DNA from: Podospora bellae-mahoneyi | Lineage: Eukaryota; Ascomycota; Sordariomycetes; Sordariales; Podosporaceae | Assembly (NCBI RefSeq): GCF_035222275.1 | Contig: NW_026946359.1 | Span: 5,208,001 to 5,272,000 of the forward strand | Direction: 5' to 3' | DNA: 64,000 bases | Part shown: positions 11,055 through 22,700 of the stretch, piece after piece | Layout of the letters: each line of letters starts with the position of its first letter | Numbering within the stretch: position 1 is the stretch's first letter | Notes under the pieces: generated by a model | Told to the model about the DNA's origin: nothing | The model's input: only the letters and a program-made list of their open reading frames with translations | Databases searched by the model: none | Program-made: the position numbers and the translations under genes

Positions 11055-12328
11055 ATGCTGGCTCATGACGCGATCGAGCAGTTGGCCAACAGGGAGAGAG
11101 AGGCATGGGCAGTTGACGGGCCAGTCGAGGAGCTGCCGGCCGTGATGGTACCAGTCATTGAGACTAGGCTACAGGGGACAGTGGCAGGTGAACGACGCGG
11201 TCTGCGTCGACACCATCGATACCACTCGCATATTAATAACACCCCGAGCGAAATCCAAGAGCAGCAGATGGCCGGCGACGGCCTTCCTGCGTATACACGA
11301 TACACCGAGAATACCCCCAATGATGCTTCGGAAGACTACATGGACGAGGATAGCGAGGATGACAGTTCAGAGCCCGAATATCCCACCGTCCTATCCCCCC
11401 CTCCGTCATATCACGCCGAAGCGCAGCGAGATCCACTGGTATGGAGAGCCCTCACCAGGCTAAAATGATCTCAGTCTTCTGACCCCGTGTATATGTTTCT
11501 CAGACCTACAATGTAGTCATTCCAGGCATCCAATCAGAGCGCCGCTCTGAATTACAGCGGCAATGGGTGTCATATGCAGAAGGAAAGCGGTTCGAGCACC
11601 GACAAAATTATGTATCATGGAGGACAGCACGGAGTAGCAACAGCGCGTCTGATACCTCATCCGTGACCCTCGCCGGTAGCCCGAGTAGTTCGCCTTCGAG
11701 CTTTGATCCCTTGCCGGCCGTGGAACCACCACCACCTCCTCCTCCTCCTCCACCGCCTCCTCGATCACCACCAGCAGTGACCCCGCTGACGACACGTCAA
11801 CGAGCCAGGCGAGCTCTTGCGCAATTCCCCGCGAAATTGGGTGGCTCCCTCGCCAAAGCCATCATGCTCGATAAGATGGCTTCCTGGGCGGCCAAGACGA
11901 AACATTGGAAGAAGACAAAGCGGGATTATGTCAAGGAGGTGTCTGGGGAGAGGTACTTTTTTGTTGGTGCTGTGGATAGGATGCCTGATGGACAGGCTGC
12001 CTCGGATTCAGGCTCAACTCGGCCAGCTACGCCGGCTGTTCAAGTAGTGCCACCACGTGCTGATTCGGTGATGAGTGTTTTTGTTCCGAATGAGGGCACT
12101 GGGTTTGAGAGGGGCAGGAGACACGAGCCTTGGAGTGATTCAGCTGGGTCCTCCCGACCGGGGACGGCAACGGGCCTTGTGCGGTCAAGCTCGCTACTCA
12201 AGAGGGTGGCAAGTTTGACGAAGAGGAAGAAAGGTGTTGATGGGGAGGCGGGTTTTCCTATACCGGAACTAGGGAGGAGGCCGAGCAGGAGGAAACCGGG
12301 GGATGACCTGGAGATGGTGGGGGGTTAG
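11055..12328 (+). CDS. Disordered fungal protein with PPxY/LPxY-like motifs
   Basis: Two exons, 11055-11438 and 11504-12328, joined in phase 0 across a 65-nt intron (donor GTATGG, acceptor TTCTCAG). The join yields TYNVVIPGIQSERRSELQRQ, which reads straight into the WVSYAEGKRFEHRQNYVSWR block, the most folded-looking part. Predicted length is 402 residues. Exon 1 has an LPAY motif and a PPPSY motif in an acidic context; both fit the L/PPxY class bound by WW domains of Rsp5/Nedd4-type ubiquitin ligases. Exon 2 has a poly-Pro run, a basic helical block (TRQRARRALAQFPAKL) and Ser/Arg-rich tails. Function unknown; an adaptor role is only a guess. The start is uncertain, because another ATG or a further 5' exon is possible. 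The final 300 nt are strongly G-rich on the coding strand. Confidence 0.65.
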
Positions 12329-12686
12329 GGGAGTGTTGCGGATCGGGTCGAGGATGACTTTACAGACATATATACTTCCTCGGGATGATGGACATACGCA
12401 ACGCTAGAAGGGAAAAGCAACTCGACAGATGTTGGTAGTTTAATGCTTGGGCGTTGCTTTCTTGTTTTCTCCCCCAACATACACAAAGGCGACAGTCTAC
12501 AAGGCCATGGAGGCGCCACCGCAAATTACCAGAATATTTGCATAGAATACACAAGCATACAACCACTCCCTTGCTCTTTCCAAACCCTCATCAAGGCGAC
12601 ATTGTTTCATGAAGAGGGTTAGGGTACAAATCCTATGGCACTTGCCCCTGCAATTGCCCCACGTCGTTCGTCCCTGCCCAGGGATT

Positions 12687-12694
12687 TGACGTCA
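12687..12694. promoter_or_regulatory. CRE palindrome TGACGTCA
   Basis: A perfect 8-bp ATF/CREB-type palindrome 283 bp upstream of the preferred start of the Nudix gene at 12977. AtfA/Atf1-type bZIP factors bind such sites in fungi. The motif is seen; its use here is inference. Confidence 0.4.
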
Positions 12695-12904
12695 GCTCAA
12701 CCCGGCAGGCACCCTCGCTTAAAAGCTCCTTCACAGACAAAATACCATCCCAACTTTGACCAGGAATGCAAGACTGGTCAAATGCGTCTTAGCAGCTGGC
12801 GTCTGCTACTCTTCTCGGTCCTAACACTTATTATGTCCATTATCCTTCCAACCCTTTACAAAACAAACCCATTGCTGCTCTCAACTCTACGAAACAAGTT
12901 CATC

Positions 12905-12948
12905 ACAACAACAACAACAACAACAACAACAACAGTAACAACAACAAA
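12905..12948 (+). repeat. ACA-repeat in probable 5' leader
   Basis: A near-perfect (ACA)n tract, broken once, 29 bp before the ATG at 12977. Such tracts are common in fungal 5' UTRs. If translation began upstream it would encode poly-Thr. Confidence 0.85.
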
Positions 12949-12976
12949 TAACCTCTTCTTCCGCCAAACTCACAAA

Positions 12977-13844
12977 ATGACCACCGTCCATCACCCCTCC
13001 CACCCGTCCATCCCCATCACCCTCCCCGACAGTCTCACAAAAGACCAACTCCTCAATTTCCATCCCTTTACCGTGTGTTCCCCCTTCCTTTTATCCTCCA
13101 TCCATCAACTGACTTGATCAACAGTCGTGGCTATCAACCCTGACTACCTCTCTCACCTCCCAATCCACCACCCTTTCCCACCCCTTCTCCCCCAACCCAT
13201 ACACCCTCCGTTCTGTCAAAATCCAATCATTCGACCTATTCGGCCCCAGAGTCGGCTTCCTCAAGCTTGTAGCCGATGTCAAAAACGATAAAAACGAGAC
13301 GCTCCCCGGCGCGGTGTTTCTGAGAGGACCATCGGTGGCTATGCTTGTGATGCTCATACCTGATGATGGCAAGGATGAGGAGGAGAGGTACGTTTTGCTG
13401 ACGGTGCAGCCGAGGGTTGCGGCGGGGAGTCTGGAGTTTGTGGAGTTGCCTGCGGGGATGGTGGATGAGGATGGGGAGTTTGTGGGGACGGCGGCGAGGG
13501 AGATTGAGGAGGAGTTGGGGATTAGGATTGAGGAACGGGAGTTGAGGAATCTGAGTGAGATGGCGTTGGGGGAGGAGGGAAGGGGGCAGGGGTTGGGAAG
13601 GGGGGTGTACCCTAGTCCGGGGGCGTGTGATGAGTTTATACCTATTTTTATGCATGAGAGGCGGGTGCCGAGAGATACGTTGAAGGAGTGGGAGGGGAAG
13701 TTGACGGGGTTGAGGGAGTATGGGGAGAAGATTAGTTTGAGGTTGGTGAAGATGGGTGATTTGTGGAGGGTGGGCGGGAGGGACGGGAAGACGTTGGCTG
13801 CTGTCGCGCTGTGGGAGGGGTTGAGGAGGGAGGGGAGGGTGTAG
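12977..13844 (+). CDS. Nudix hydrolase, ADP-sugar diphosphatase-like
   Basis: Exons 12977-13072 and 13125-13844, with a 52-nt intron (donor GTGTGT, acceptor ATCAACAG, phase 0), give 271 residues. The Nudix box is GMVDEDGEFVGTAAREIEEELGI-like, given here in parts: the essential REIEEELGI metal-binding core is intact, while the first box Glu is replaced by Gly with a Glu next to it. Upstream strands (RSVKIQSFDLFGPRVGFLKL) and the LEFVELPAGMVDEDG entry fit ADP-sugar or ADP-ribose pyrophosphatases of the plant NUDX14 type. Expected reaction: hydrolysis of a nucleoside diphosphate-sugar to AMP and sugar phosphate. I chose the ATG at 12977 because the ACA-rich stretch before it looks untranslated, but the frame stays open upstream to 12635. 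A start at 12782 would add a hydrophobic N-terminus. Confidence 0.8.
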
Positions 13845-14013
13845 ATGTGGTGATGGGAGGATGGTGAGGCGTGGTGTTGTTGTTATTGTTGTTATTGTTG
13901 TTGCTGGTACTGACAGCTGGTTGTCAGGTGATGAGACATTGCTGGTAGGTCGGGTTCGTGACTCACGCTTATAAGATGCAGATGTAGAGATGAGGTTAAC
14001 AGTAAACACTACA

Positions 14014-14158
14014 GGGCGTATGGTCTAGTGGTACGACGTCTCAGTTGCAGATAATGTTCAAAGGCTTGAAGCCGTTGGAAGCTCCAAAACAGGTGAGAGG
14101 GTATCGAATGATGTAAAGCTCCATGAGAAGGTCCCAGGTTCGAACCCTGGTACGTCCA
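14014..14158 (+). tRNA. tRNA-Ala(UGC) with a 73-nt intron
   Basis: The acceptor GGGCGTA pairs with TACGTCC and includes G3:U70, the alanine identity pair. The D arm is GTCT-AGTGGTA-CGAC. The anticodon stem TCTCA/TGAGA is perfect and the anticodon TGC is at 14046-14048. The variable loop is AGGTC, the T stem CCAGG/CCTGG with TTCGAAC-type loop, and the discriminator A is at 14158. The intron is 14050-14122, after nucleotide 37 as in other eukaryotic nuclear tRNAs, but longer than most. Base 32 is an unusual G. A TGACTCA motif (Gcn4/CPC1-type) lies at 13969-13975. Confidence 0.88.
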
Positions 14159-14319
14159 TCTTTTGCAGTCTTTGGGGCAGCTTTTTGCTTGTGGTTTATT
14201 TTCTATTATTATACCCAATCTGTGTTGATGTTTGTCTACCTGAACTCCTTGCTTTAGATACCTCGATTAACATTACTATTCCTATTCAACCTCCCGCATC
14301 TCTCGGTTCATGATGACCC

Positions 14320-15078
14320 TCACAGCCTGAACTTCTTTGCAATCTCAATACCCTCGGCCAAATTCGCTATCCTAGCATCAATCGCGTACCCTTCCTTCTC
14401 CAGTCGTATACACTCCTCCCACAAATCAACGAGCTTCACGTGAAACACCTCGATGAACTCATTCTCCTCCAGCTCCGGCTCCAGGTTTTGATTCTGCGGC
14501 AAGCTCATATCGACACTGACGTGCACCATCTTGAGGTTGGTGTTCGTAAAGCCGGGGTCGTTGAACATGACGGGCGAGGACTCTATCACCTCGCAGACGT
14601 AACCAGTCTCCTCCTTTAGCTCACGAACGGCGGCTTCTTCTGCCGTCTCGCCCTCGTCGATGAGGCCGGCGGGGAGCTCGATGACGATCTTGTCCAGGGG
14701 TGGGCGGTATTGCTTCTGGAGAACGACTTCGGGACCGGTGGGCTTTTCGAGGATGGCGACGATGCCCACGCCGTCGATGCCGGATGCTTTGGGGCGGGTG
14801 CGGCGCTCGGCGGATTCCCAGGTGCGGGTTATGCCTTTGGGATCGAGGTAGATTTTTCTAGAGAGAAAAGGGTGGAAAGGGGTTAGGAGGAGAAACCACG
14901 TCGTGGAGCGTTCGTTTGTATGGCTTACTTGACGAGTTTGGTCCAGACTGCTTCACTATCCGGCTATATGGACATGTTGGTTTACGGGTCTTGAATGTTT
15001 GTTTTGTTTTCGTTATGGGAGGCTTACAAGTGGCTCGGTGGCTATTACTTTTGCTTCGGATTCTGGTGCCAGAACCAT
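14320..15078 (-). CDS. ysa1: ADP-ribose/ADP-sugar pyrophosphatase (Ysa1-type Nudix)
   Basis: Three exons on the minus strand: 15078-15028, 14963-14929 and 14857-14320; introns are 64 and 71 nt, and the protein is 207 residues. The joined N-terminus runs MVLAPESEAKVIATEPL, then PDSEAVWTKLVK, then KIYLDPKGITRTWESAERR, the usual Ysa1/NUDT5 order. The SGIDGVGIVAILEK strand and a canonical Nudix box follow (GLIDEGETAEEAAVRELKEE with TGY after it). GPEVVLQKQYRPP precedes the box, as in enzymes that hydrolyse ADP-ribose to AMP and ribose 5-phosphate. Likely cytosolic, with no targeting sequence. It converges on the other Nudix gene, with the tRNA-Ala between them. The two differ in size and sequence, so they are not a recent tandem duplicate. 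Confidence 0.92.
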
Positions 15079-16265
15079 TTTGGATTGCACTGGAGGAAAA
15101 TAACTTTCGTCTGACCTTGCTATCATTTTCTGGGGGGAGTGTGTTTTGTGAAGTTGTTCTGGTGATAATGTGGAACAATGTCGGTGTGTAAGTCGAGGTG
15201 GTGAACGATAATCTGGGGCACCTCTGCGGCTAGGGCTCCACTGAAGCCGATGGGGAATGCTGGGGTCACCGCTGTGACCCACCCGCTGTATCTGTACCAC
15301 AGCCACGGTGTAAGTGCCGCTGGCCAATGACGATGGAGGCAATGTATGATGTGTTGGCTGTTCTGAAGCTTTTCTTCTTGCATGCCAACAGCGGTTCCTG
15401 TGATGCTGGTCATGTGGTGTATGGACGGCTGGAATTGCCTTGGATTGGATCTACGGGGCTGGTACGCCGGCAGCAGACAGCTGCAAGGGCGAGTCGGTTG
15501 TAGTTTGCGTTTATCGAGGATGGCTACCTTATTGATAATGTATCGTTGCTGTCGTCACCCATGACGGGAATGCCTGGTGACGTTTGACCTGACGCGTGTT
15601 TGATGTCGAAATGGTTGGTCCGGAGGAGTGAAATGCCCGCCCTGCAGTGATTGTGATTGCTTCGTGTTGCAAGATCCGTTGTGGAGCTGAGGCCACCATA
15701 CTTTAGCATCCTCACAGCTCTCGTGCACGTTGATGGGCATCAGGGGCAAGATTCTGATATTTTACGCTACTCATGAGGCTCTAGACGTTATGACATCTCA
15801 AAAGTCAGACATCCCTTCCTCAAATGTTCCGGGACGTCCTGGTAAGGCTGGAATGTGGGTTAGGGTTCCTGAAGGCCGCGACAAGGCCGCGTTTATCGCA
15901 ACCTCTCATTGCATTCCCGCAAATAAAAACTGCATCACCACGCAACTACCTATGAATCAATCCATATCGTTTTGAGTAAATGCTCAGATGGGCATCAAAC
16001 GTGTCCCTTACCTGCCTTTCTCGGTGTCATTTTTTGTAGGTCTCGGACGGAAACAGGGGCGGCGGGCATATTGACCGCCGTGCCGCTCGCCTCACCTTGC
16101 ACCTCGGTGCCTTGTTTTTGCTGCGCGTCATTAAGCTTGTTTCGACTTCTTATCAATCAAGATCTCTTGACATCCTTGGCTTCATTTTTACTCGGCTGAT
16201 TCAGTTTCTACTCACTTCTCGCTTTCTACTTTCGTCAGTAATTCCAATCGCCGGCTGCCACCAAA
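15079..16265. other. Divergent promoter region
   Basis: This 1.2-kb region separates the minus-strand ysa1-type gene from the plus-strand MFS gene. It should contain both promoters. Only short unconvincing ORFs are present. Confidence 0.5.
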
Positions 16266-18003
16266 ATGGCACCCCACGACGATGATGACAGAGCGAGCAT
16301 CGCAACAACAGAGGAAACCCCCCTCCTAGCCGGCTCACCAAGACCGTCATCACCTCGCCCCAACCAACATGACCATGATAGCCAACACGGCCAACCAGCT
16401 CTTACTGCTACCACTTCCAAGAACGACCAACTTCGAAACAGTATCCGGCCCCGCGTTCTGATTCTTGTGTTTGTCACACTCTTTTTGATTGAGTTGGGTG
16501 TTGGCATCACAGTCGCCCCTAACAGCGCCATCATGGAATCTATCATTTGCCGGCAGCACTACCCCAGGCTGCCGCTTTCCCCGGACCATCCAATACGGCA
16601 GTTTGCAGGAGGGGTGGCGCTGATAGATGACCCTATTTGCAAGTCACCGGATGTGCAGTCCGAGCTGGCCATGTTGAGAGGGTGGGCGCAGACGTTTGAG
16701 TGTATTCCTGGTCTTATCGGGGCGGTGCCATATGGGATATTGTCGGACAGATGGGGCCGGAGGCCCGTGCTGGCGTTGAGTTTGCTTGGCTGTTTGCTGT
16801 CGGTGGCGTTTATGTATTTGGTTTGTGAGTATAACCTCGATACTTGGGAGATGAGGGGGGTTGTGCTGATTAACTGGCTAGTTTACTTCTCGGATGTGGT
16901 GCCGCTGTGGTGGTTCTGGTGGTCGTCGGCGTTTGAGCTGTAAGTTTGGCGACGTCGGACAAAAGGTTGTGCTGAGGTTGAAATAACCACGAGGGCTAAC
17001 ATGAACGGTCAACAGTATTGGCGGTGGCGGCACCGTTCTGGTGGCTATGCTTTATACTTTTGTGGCAGACGTTGTCCCCGTTGACGGGCGCGCAACAGTT
17101 TTCCTGCAGCTAAACGCCCTGTTTTTGGGCTCGCAGATGCTCGCTGGTCCGTTGGGGGGTGCCATGATGGTGAATGACCCGTGGGTTCCACTATGGGCAT
17201 CCTTAATCATTATAGGGGGTGCGAACTTGCTCGTTCTCTTTTTGCCGGAGACGCTACACCTTCACGACAAGAAGAACGTGGCAACCGCTTCAGAAGACGA
17301 CATGGACGACGAGAGGTCAGGGTTGCAAAAGCTCTTATACAAGACAAAGACTGGGTTGGAAGAAGTCTGGGAGTTCATTCTTGGAAACAAGAGCGTAGGT
17401 TTGTTGATCTTGTCTATGACTTTTGTTATTCTTGGTCGGTTCGTGGGCGAGATCTTGCTACAGTACGCCACAGAGAGGTATCACTGGAGTTGGAGCAGAG
17501 CGTCATATCAGCTCGTGATACGGAATGCCTTCAGCATGTTCACGCTGCTGGTTCTGATGCCTTTTGCCAGCTGGTTTTGCCTTCAGCACCTGGGAATGTC
17601 GGCAGTGGAGAAGGACATCTGGTTGGGCCGATGGTCTGGTGTCACGGCGGTGGCGGGCTGTCTGATCATTGCTGGAGCGACCAACGGGGTGCTTTTCTCT
17701 GTGGGACTGATCTGGTTTGCGCTTGGCTCAGGGATCACGTCCGTGATTCGGTCTCTCCTCAACAGCTTGGTGGAGGAGCACCATGTTGGTACCGTCAACA
17801 CTTTGGTAGGCTTCATGGAGAACGTCGGGATGATGGCAGCTGGCCCTCTTCTGGCTAAGAGCCTCAGCCTTGGACTCGAATTGGGAGGCCTTTGGGTCGG
17901 TCTCCCACTCATCACGGCTGGAATGTTCATCGCGACTTCTACGGCAATTCTGTGGATCTTTCGGTTACCGAGACGGCCATCGGTGGTGGATCTGAGAGCT
18001 TAG
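16266..18003 (+). CDS. MFS transporter with acidic dileucine N-terminus
   Basis: Exons 16266-16939 and 17016-18003 (76-nt intron, donor GTAAGT, acceptor TCAACAG) give 553 residues; the join restores SAFELIGGGGTVLVAMLY. The cytosolic N-terminus contains EETPLL (residues 16-21), a dileucine signal used for vacuolar sorting by fungal membrane proteins. TM1 is about residues 63-85. MFS motif A (YGILSDRWGRRPVL) sits at 156-169, between TM2 and TM3. The TM1-TM2 loop is long and holds two Cys (about residues 95 and 125) that could pair. The second exon carries six or more hydrophobic segments and the TLHLHDKKN-type central loop. Substrate unknown; the family suggests a proton-coupled exporter or vacuolar carrier. 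The protein is not closely similar to the other MFS gene in the window. Confidence 0.85.
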
Positions 18004-19705
18004 ATACGATGCGATCAGATCTCCCCAAAATCCCATCGCGATTCGCCGGGAGACCAGCTCAGCTGAAGCGGGATTCAAAGCTTCCAGAAGGAGCGCAGAT
18101 GACGTCGAACCCCAGGTGTCATCAAAATAGCCCCGATAGCTAGCTAGGATAGACCCAGGACGCTACGATAGCTGAGAGGACCCGGATTGTCGGGAATTGG
18201 CCGTTTTGCGAACCCGCGCAGAGTCATGGACTAGGGGTGAAATATGGCCTCATCTGGATCGATAGTTGACAAAGGAGAAATGAGATTTTTTCTCCCACTG
18301 AGAAGAGGCTAAAAAACCAATATGCAGTCCGTGTCAGGATGGAAGCAGCAATGGAGCCGAGGAAGATAGGAGATGCAGCTGCAAGGGGCTCGTGGTGTGT
18401 TCAGCAAGCCACAGCTGCCAAACTGCAGGTAGCCGGTAAAATACCAAGCACAGACCATATGCCGCCCACAGGCAGCCTCTTGTGCAAACTATCGACTTCC
18501 CCTTTCCACGACCATTTTTCTTCAACAAGTTGGCATGTGTAACGTGCTCGCGAGAAGAGCACAGTAAACGTCCTTTCCGTACGGGTACATACAACCACAA
18601 GGTGAAACGCTCCTCCAGGTCGATCATCGATCCGATAATTGCGATTGCCAATCCACCCACGGTTTTGTCTTGCACCCCGCTGCTCCCGCCTTGGAAGGAC
18701 GGCACGGGAGGGGTGATGAACCGCTACCAATACAACCTCAAAATTGTTGTAAGGTCGCGTCCAGTCCACGTTTTCCTGCATTAACTCTGCATGCAGCCAT
18801 CACAGCTATCGACGATGTTGCAAGGACGTCATATACGCCGTAAACCAGCTTCTCGTGGACCAATCTCCTTATCGCTTCCCCTGCATATCCCGTCCGATAG
18901 CCGACCACACCACATCTTCCTTTTGGAAACCACACAAGCCTCACCAGCGGGTGTCTCTTATTACCCAGGTACTTATCGGACCTGTTTCTCACAGCCAGCC
19001 AGCCCCCATTGCACGATGGACCAAGCCCAGAAAGTCGGCTTTCCGCACTGGGCTCCCCAAAGCGGCTGGCTGGGGCCCCTGGTTCGCCAGCATGCCAGGG
19101 CCCTCTTGCTAGCGTTGCCATCTCGTGCGAATCATCTCCACCAGCGCGTAGCCCCAGTCCCTGAATGTGAAAAAGATGCGACCATTTCCCCCTCTCCATT
19201 CCTCTCTCTTCAGCTTGCTGTTCGGGTGCTTTCTCTCTGCTTTCCTCTTGTCTTCTTGCTGTCGGTGGTCCTGTCCCTCTCGACAACACTCCTTTGCTGG
19301 CTTTCACCTGCCGTGTCGCTCATTACATACACACACATCTCACCATTCGTCGTTCATTTACTTCTTTTGGACTGTCAAAAGTTTCTGTCACCGCCCAGCC
19401 CGACAAACCCCACGCTGCCCCTTTTCCGGGCTTTGATCTCGAAAAGCGCTCGGGCTTCCATGCCGGGAGTTTCCCAGACGACTCGCAGTTGAACAAGTTC
19501 GATTTTACACAAGCGACGCGTTGTTACGTTTCCAGCCCCTGCCGTATTCCGACTGAGTAGCACCTCAGACGGACTGAGGTAGCATTGGATTGCTCGGTTT
19601 TATGTGTGGGTTCCGCTAGAAGAACAACCCCCTCCAAACTTCGTCACCCTGACTCTTCTCTTCTCAGTAATGTATTAGTCTAAACAATAATCACTATCTG
19701 CCAAA
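18004..19705. other. Long intergenic/5' leader region
   Basis: About 1.7 kb between two plus-strand genes. It contains a 233-codon ORF (18791-19492), but its composition is pyrimidine-rich and low-complexity, typical of a fungal promoter and 5' UTR. I support no gene here. Confidence 0.5.
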
Positions 19706-22700
19706 ATGGTGTCTTTCTTTGGCCTCAGAGTTGGAGGCAAGAAAAAGTGAGTGGTCATGACATCTATGCTGGAGAAACACCCGCCAACCGTTGATGCTAC
19801 AGGAAGGCGGAAACCAACCAGGCGAAGGAGCCTGAGAGGCCGAAACGTATCGATCAGAATACGCTGGGAGAAGGACAGTTCTTTGGGGTCAACACAGACG
19901 CAAAGAGTGTGTTCAATGAGGGCAGCATTCGATCGGTTTCCCGCGCTGGGGCTGGAACGCCCCAAGCCGGCGTCAGAGGCCCATATACCGAGACACACAA
20001 CCTTGGAGCGGTGAGCATGTTCGACTTGGGAAGTGTCTCTCGCAGCGGCAGTCAGGCCAGCTTTCGACCAGACTTGAAGTCTCCTGCCTCCGACATGAAC
20101 TTGGGTGGACGGTTCGGTGCGCAGGGCGGGTCCTCGACAAGTCTGGCCCTCCCACCCGGACCTCCTTCTAGGATGGGCTCGAGACCAGGAACACCAAGCG
20201 GAAGAAGCAAGGCCTGGGTCAATCCGCTGGATGTTCACTGGGCTAGAGCTACACCGACAGCACCGACACCGTTGAAGATTCACCCTCTGGCGCAGTCCAG
20301 CATCGAACTTCCTCCCCCAACGCCAACCAAGTCCGACGCGGGCTCTGTCTTTGGTGAAGAGGCAGATGATATGGTGGATGCTGTCATGGCCTCGGTGAAG
20401 AAGCAAGAGGAAGAAAACAAGGAAAAGGCGCGAGAGATGGAGAAGAAGAAGGAGACGGCACGTTTGGAATTGGAGAGGCTGGAGAGGCAAAAGTCAAACG
20501 AGTCCATGCTGCCTAAATCGCCGGTTGAACGACAACATCAGCTGTCTTTTTTTGACAGACCACAAAACAGTCCGACATTGCCTGGGCCAATGTTCCGGGG
20601 CAATGTTGACCAGAGACCCAGCAGCCGAGGTGGTCCACGCCAGGATAGCCCTATCAGTCCAACCGGAGGTCAGTCACCTACTATTCATCAAGGTCCCCCT
20701 CCTACCGGCCCGCCTACCCAGTCTCTTCCCCAGCCCCCCGGTCAGGGACCGCGTCAAGGACCACGAGGACCTAATGAAGCTAGAGGGCCACAGCAGACCA
20801 ACACTCCCCCGTACAGTCCAACTCACAGTCCAACTGAGGCATCTCGGGGCGGTTTCACCCCGAAGGCTGCTCAGGGTCCCAATCCGAACGAGCCCCCCCG
20901 GGGCCCTCCTCGCAGCTCGCCTCCTGGTCTTCGAAACGGACCGCAGAGCTTTCATCTTCATGGTCCACAACAGCGCAATTCTCCCCCGCAAAGTGCCGGT
21001 CCGTATCGTCCGCCTGGACCGCACAACAATGGACCAAGGAACGGTCCTCCTGGCCCTGGCCCACGAGGTCCCGGCTTCAATGGACCACGATCTGAGAGTC
21101 CCATGCGCAGGCCGATGGCACCGGGGCAGTTCCGATCCGAAAGCCCTGCGCGCAGGCCAATGGGCAGCGGAGGGCGTTCAGAGTCTCCCGGACCACGGTT
21201 TATGGGAAATCATCAACGTCGCCCTGACAGCCCTGGCCCAAGGTTTAGGGGAAATAACGAGTTCCGATCAGAAAGCCCCAGACGTGTGCCTGGGAGCAAT
21301 GGTCCTGGCCCTCAACAATTTCCTCCTGGAATGGGTCCCCGACCCGGACCGGGCCCGGTTCCTCGCCCACAGGTTAATACCACCTTCGCCCCTCGTCCAC
21401 AACCCGATGCAGCGGCCGTCTCTAGCCCCCAGGTCGATGCTGCCCCTGAGCTCCCTACGCCGGTGAGCGAGGCCAGAAAGTCACCGCCCCTTATTTCTAG
21501 ACTGACATCCCCTACGCCGTCAACTGCGAGATCATCTGTGGATGATGAATTTCTGGACCAGCTTACCACTCCGCCTGTTATCCGGGATGTCAGTGCGAAG
21601 CGGGACACTCTCCATGCGACTCACCGTGCCGAACAGAGCTTGTCTATGAAGATCGAAGAGCTGGAAAAGACCATCCTCTCTCAACATGTCTTGAAGCCAA
21701 GACCGACAAATCTGGCCCCTGCGCCTGTCAATCACAGAATGAGCACCGCGAGCAGCTGCTATAGCAACGACATGCCCGATGCGAAGGACGACGAGCATGA
21801 TGAGGACGACAACGATGAGCCAATCTTGTCTATTCAACCTGCTCCATTGCGGATCCCCTCTCCTCTGCCTCCTTCCGTGGCGGCTGCTGTCACAAGCCCA
21901 GTCCAGTCCCCCGGAAGTCCCATCCAAGCACCCAAGGCCGGTCAAAGGCCCAGACGCCCCGGTCTTGAGGAATATGGTGTTGCCAGCAGCCAGCTGAGCT
22001 CTCCCCGCGCCCGCGTCCCAACCCCAGCACCCGCCACCCTGACCAGCCCAACAGACAACAACAGCATCCGTAGCTTCCACACAGCCAACAACTCTCCTCC
22101 CTCTCGCTCCACCACACCCCTCAAATCCAAGCCCAGTCTCCCTATCCTCGTTCCTCCTACAACCGCATCCACCACCGCCATCTCCCCAGCCGAACCGCCC
22201 AAACCAATCCCCTTCATCGACACCGGCTTCCAGTTCGACTTTGGCACTACCACCGCCACCATCACCGGCCCCTTAACCCCCGACTCCTCCCACTGGCACG
22301 TCAGCTCCCCCGTCACCGAATCCGCCGCTGCCCCAGGCGTAGCTATCGCCTCCGCCCCCGCTCCCACCACCACCTCACCATCATCACCAGAGGATACCGA
22401 CCTTCCCAAATTCACCCGCCCCAACGTCCCCCCCCCCCTCAAGCTCAAGTTCAATTTCTCCCCCGAGGCCTCCTCCCGCGATCCCACCTTTGGCACCCTC
22501 ACCCCACCGTTATACTCGGCACCCCCCATGATCGCCGTCAACGACGGCCGTCCGTCCACCTCGGCGGGGTACAACCCTTTCCCCCACGGCGGGCTGCAAG
22601 CCTCTCCGCAGTTGATTTCTCAGTTTCCAGAAAGCATGAAGGACGAGAACAGGTTGAGTTTCATGGGGATTGGCGTGGCGAGGGGGCCGAGCATCAGGGA

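Noticed and set aside
18791-19492. 233-codon plus-strand ORF
   Set aside because: Pyrimidine-rich leader-like sequence; translation has no conserved pattern.
20525-21466. 313-codon plus-strand ORF
   Set aside because: Shadow frame of the large Pro-rich gene.
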